The notes under the pieces are model-generated. The model was given only the letters and a program-made list of their open reading frames with translations, did no database searches and was not told where the DNA came from. This document shows, piece by piece, positions 12,878 to 14,516 of a stretch of DNA of 14,516 bases. Positions within the stretch are counted from its first letter, which is position 1. Each line of letters begins with the position of its first letter. Made by a program: the position numbers and the translations under genes. The stretch is from an uncultured Oscillospiraceae bacterium (lineage in GTDB: Bacteria; Bacillota; Clostridia; Oscillospirales; Oscillospiraceae), in contig CAKUJN010000054.1 of the NCBI GenBank assembly GCA_934661735.1, forward strand, positions 1 through 14,516. The letters are read 5' to 3'.

Positions 12878-13769
12878 GATTCTGCTTTCCGTTGAGCACC
12901 TGACGCACAGCTTCCCACTCGGGCGGCACAGCGCCGTGCGCGCGCTGGACGATCTGTCGTTTCAGATCCGGCGCGGTGAAATTTTCGGCCTGGTCGGAGA
13001 ATCCGGAAGCGGAAAATCCACTGCCGCGCGCTGCATCATGGGTCTCTGCTGTCCGGATTCCGGAAACATTATCTATCAGGGCATCGATCTCTGCGACCCG
13101 AAGCAGTGCCGTGCGAACCGGCGGCTTCTGCAAACCTCGCGCCAGATGATTTTTCAGGATTCGTCGTCCAGCCTCAACCCCCGCATGCGCGTGTGCGACA
13201 TCATCGCCGAGCCGATGCGTATCGCGCACGTCACGCCGCCGCGCGGCAGCTATCGCGAGGAGGCCGCGTTCCAGATGAAATACGTCGGTCTGGACGCTGC
13301 ATATCTGGACCAGTATCCCGCCGAGCTGTCCGGCGGCCAGCGGCAGCGCGTCGCCATCGCGCGCGCGCTTTGCATGGAGCCGCAGCTTCTGGTGGCGGAC
13401 GAGCCGGTTGCGTCGCTGGACGTGTCGATTCAGGCGCAGATCATCAATCTGTTCCGCCATTTGCAGGACGAGCACGGCTTTACGTTCCTGTTCATCGCAC
13501 ACGATCTTTCCATGGTTGAATATCTCTGCGACCGCGTGGGCGTTCTGTACCGCGGACGGCTGGTCGAAATCGCGCCCGCAGGCGAGCTGTTTGCCAATCC
13601 GCTTCACCCGTATACGCGGGCGCTGGTATCGGCCATGCCGCTGCCGGACCCCATTCGTGAGCGTGCGCGGAAGCTGTGGACCTTTTCCGGTGACGGCCCG
13701 CTGTGCGGCGGGACGCTGCGCGAGCGCACGCCGGAGCATTTCGTTCAGGAGGGAGGTCAGACGTCATGA
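12867..13769 (+). CDS. Peptide/nickel ABC transporter ATP-binding protein (DppF/OppF type)
   Basis: This second ATPase has 300 residues, a little shorter than the 320-330 usual for the family. The start at 12867 lies inside the end of the preceding ATPase gene, with GGAGG eight bases upstream; the frame is open much further upstream but only as a shadow of that gene. Motifs: Walker A GESGSGKS (44-51), Q-loop Gln97 in MIFQDSSSSLNPRM, signature LSGGQ (154-158), Walker B LLVADE (174-179) and switch His212. The C-terminal domain after HPYTRALVSAMP is brief and lacks a cysteine cluster. It pairs with the first ATPase below the two permeases. Its TGA overlaps the permease ATG by four bases (ATGA), again indicating coupled translation. 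Confidence 0.95.
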   Translation: MKPEILLSVEHLTHSFPLGRHSAVRALDDLSFQIRRGEIFGLVGESGSGKSTAARCIMGLCCPDSGNIIYQGIDLCDPKQCRANRRLLQTSRQMIFQDSSSSLNPRMRVCDIIAEPMRIAHVTPPRGSYREEAAFQMKYVGLDAAYLDQYPAELSGGQRQRVAIARALCMEPQLLVADEPVASLDVSIQAQIINLFRHLQDEHGFTFLFIAHDLSMVEYLCDRVGVLYRGRLVEIAPAGELFANPLHPYTRALVSAMPLPDPIRERARKLWTFSGDGPLCGGTLRERTPEHFVQEGGQTS

Positions 13770-14516
13770 AGCGCCGCAGTCCCGCGCTGTATTACAGCGC
13801 AAAGCTTCTCAGCTTTTTTGTCAGCATTCTTCTGCTTTCGCTGCTGGTGTTCTGCGTGGCGCGGCTTGCCCCCGGCGATCCGCTCGTCTCCTACTATGGC
13901 GACCGCGCCGAGAAGCTGACTGCCGCCGAACGCGCGGCGGCCGAGGCACGCCTCGGTCTGAATGCGCCGTTGATGACGCAGTATGTCCGCTGGCTCCAAA
14001 ACGCCCTGCACGGCGATTTCGGAATATCCTACAAGTATAAGATGGACGTCATGGAGGTCATCCGTGCGCGCCTGCCGTTCACGCTGATTCTGGGCGGGAT
14101 CGGCTTTGTACTGATTTTTGTGCTGTCGCTGCTGCTCGGCGCGCTGTGCGCGTGGCATGAGGGCCGCGCCTTTGACCGTTTCGTCTGCCGGATCGGCACG
14201 ATATCCAGCTGTATTCCGGAATTCTGGCTGTCGCTGGTGCTGATTCTGATTTTCGCGGTTCAGCTGCGCCTGCTGCCAAGCTCCGGCGCATATTCCATCG
14301 GCCGTCAGGACGATATTGCCGACCGCGCGCTGCATCTGCTCCTGCCAATGGCGGTCGTGGTGCTGGGTCACCTGTGGTACTATGCCTTTCTCATCCGCAA
14401 CCGGATTCTGGAGGAGGTGCGCGCGGACTACGTTCTCCTCGCGCGCAGCAAGGGACTTTCCCGCCGGAGCGTTCTGCTCCGCCACTGCCTGCGCGGCGTC
14501 ATGCCGTCGTATTTCA
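13766..14516 (+). CDS. Peptide/nickel ABC transporter permease (DppB/OppB type), cut by window end
   Basis: The first 250 residues of an inner-membrane permease run off the right edge. GGAGG lies about nine bases before ATG 13766. The sequence shows the N-terminal membrane helix (about 11-32), the FCVARLAPGDPL motif typical of OppB/DppB, the extracytoplasmic LGLNAPLMTQYVRWLQNALHGDFGIS region, and further helices at about 105-130 and 150-170. The EAA-type coupling segment RADYVLLARSKGLSRRSVLLRH (219-240) contacts the ATPases. It would import the ligand delivered by the binding protein at 10242-11789. The partner permease (DppC type) is expected just beyond the window. Having both ATPase genes before the permeases is less common than the binding protein-permease-permease-ATPase-ATPase order. 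Confidence 0.93.
   Translation, partial: MKRRSPALYYSAKLLSFFVSILLLSLLVFCVARLAPGDPLVSYYGDRAEKLTAAERAAAEARLGLNAPLMTQYVRWLQNALHGDFGISYKYKMDVMEVIRARLPFTLILGGIGFVLIFVLSLLLGALCAWHEGRAFDRFVCRIGTISSCIPEFWLSLVLILIFAVQLRLLPSSGAYSIGRQDDIADRALHLLLPMAVVVLGHLWYYAFLIRNRILEEVRADYVLLARSKGLSRRSVLLRHCLRGVMPSYF

Overview
The window looks like chromosomal DNA of a GC-rich anaerobic Firmicute, most likely a gut clostridium of the Oscillospiraceae/Ruminococcaceae type. The reasons are strong AGGAGG-type ribosome sites, consensus sigma-A promoters (TTGACA/TATAAT), lipoproteins with short clostridial signal peptides, and a DHHW-type acylation protein. This placement is inferred from gene content and style; no rRNA or marker gene is present. 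I see no transposase, integrase, phage gene or CRISPR array.

Layout. Positions 1-259 are non-coding and repeat-rich. Next, on the minus strand, is a Trk potassium-uptake operon (trkA at 1753-3126, then trkH at 307-1749). Its promoter is near 3232-3260 and its terminator at 260-299. trkH is broken by a frame disruption at about 1057-1086, inside the second pore loop. A 266-base divergent region then leads to a plus-strand MATE efflux transporter (3393-4889), driven by a perfect consensus promoter. A tRNA-Leu(UAG) with a structured 3' flank and a strong terminator follows.

Positions 5638-8862 hold a three-gene plus-strand cassette: a secreted lipoprotein, an AlgI-like MBOAT O-acyltransferase, and a DHHW-family extracytoplasmic protein. 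The set suggests transfer of acyl (probably acetyl) groups across the membrane onto an envelope polymer; the lipoprotein's role is unknown. A tRNA-Thr(GGU) with its own promoter and terminator closes this part.

On the minus strand follow a 67-residue membrane protein and a TetR-type regulator (9442-10017). The regulator is divergent from an oligopeptide/dipeptide/nickel-class ABC importer operon: binding lipoprotein, two ATPases, then the first permease, which runs off the right edge. The regulator probably controls this operon. The genes overlap (11 and 4 bases), and an intercistronic hairpin after the binding-protein gene may set its higher expression. The first ATPase has lost all four cysteines that usually bind an iron-sulfur cluster in this family.

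The points most worth checking are the break in trkH, the cysteine-less ATPase, the lipoprotein-MBOAT-DHHW cassette, the inverted repeat around the trkA promoter, and a possible small helical protein at 5212-5436.
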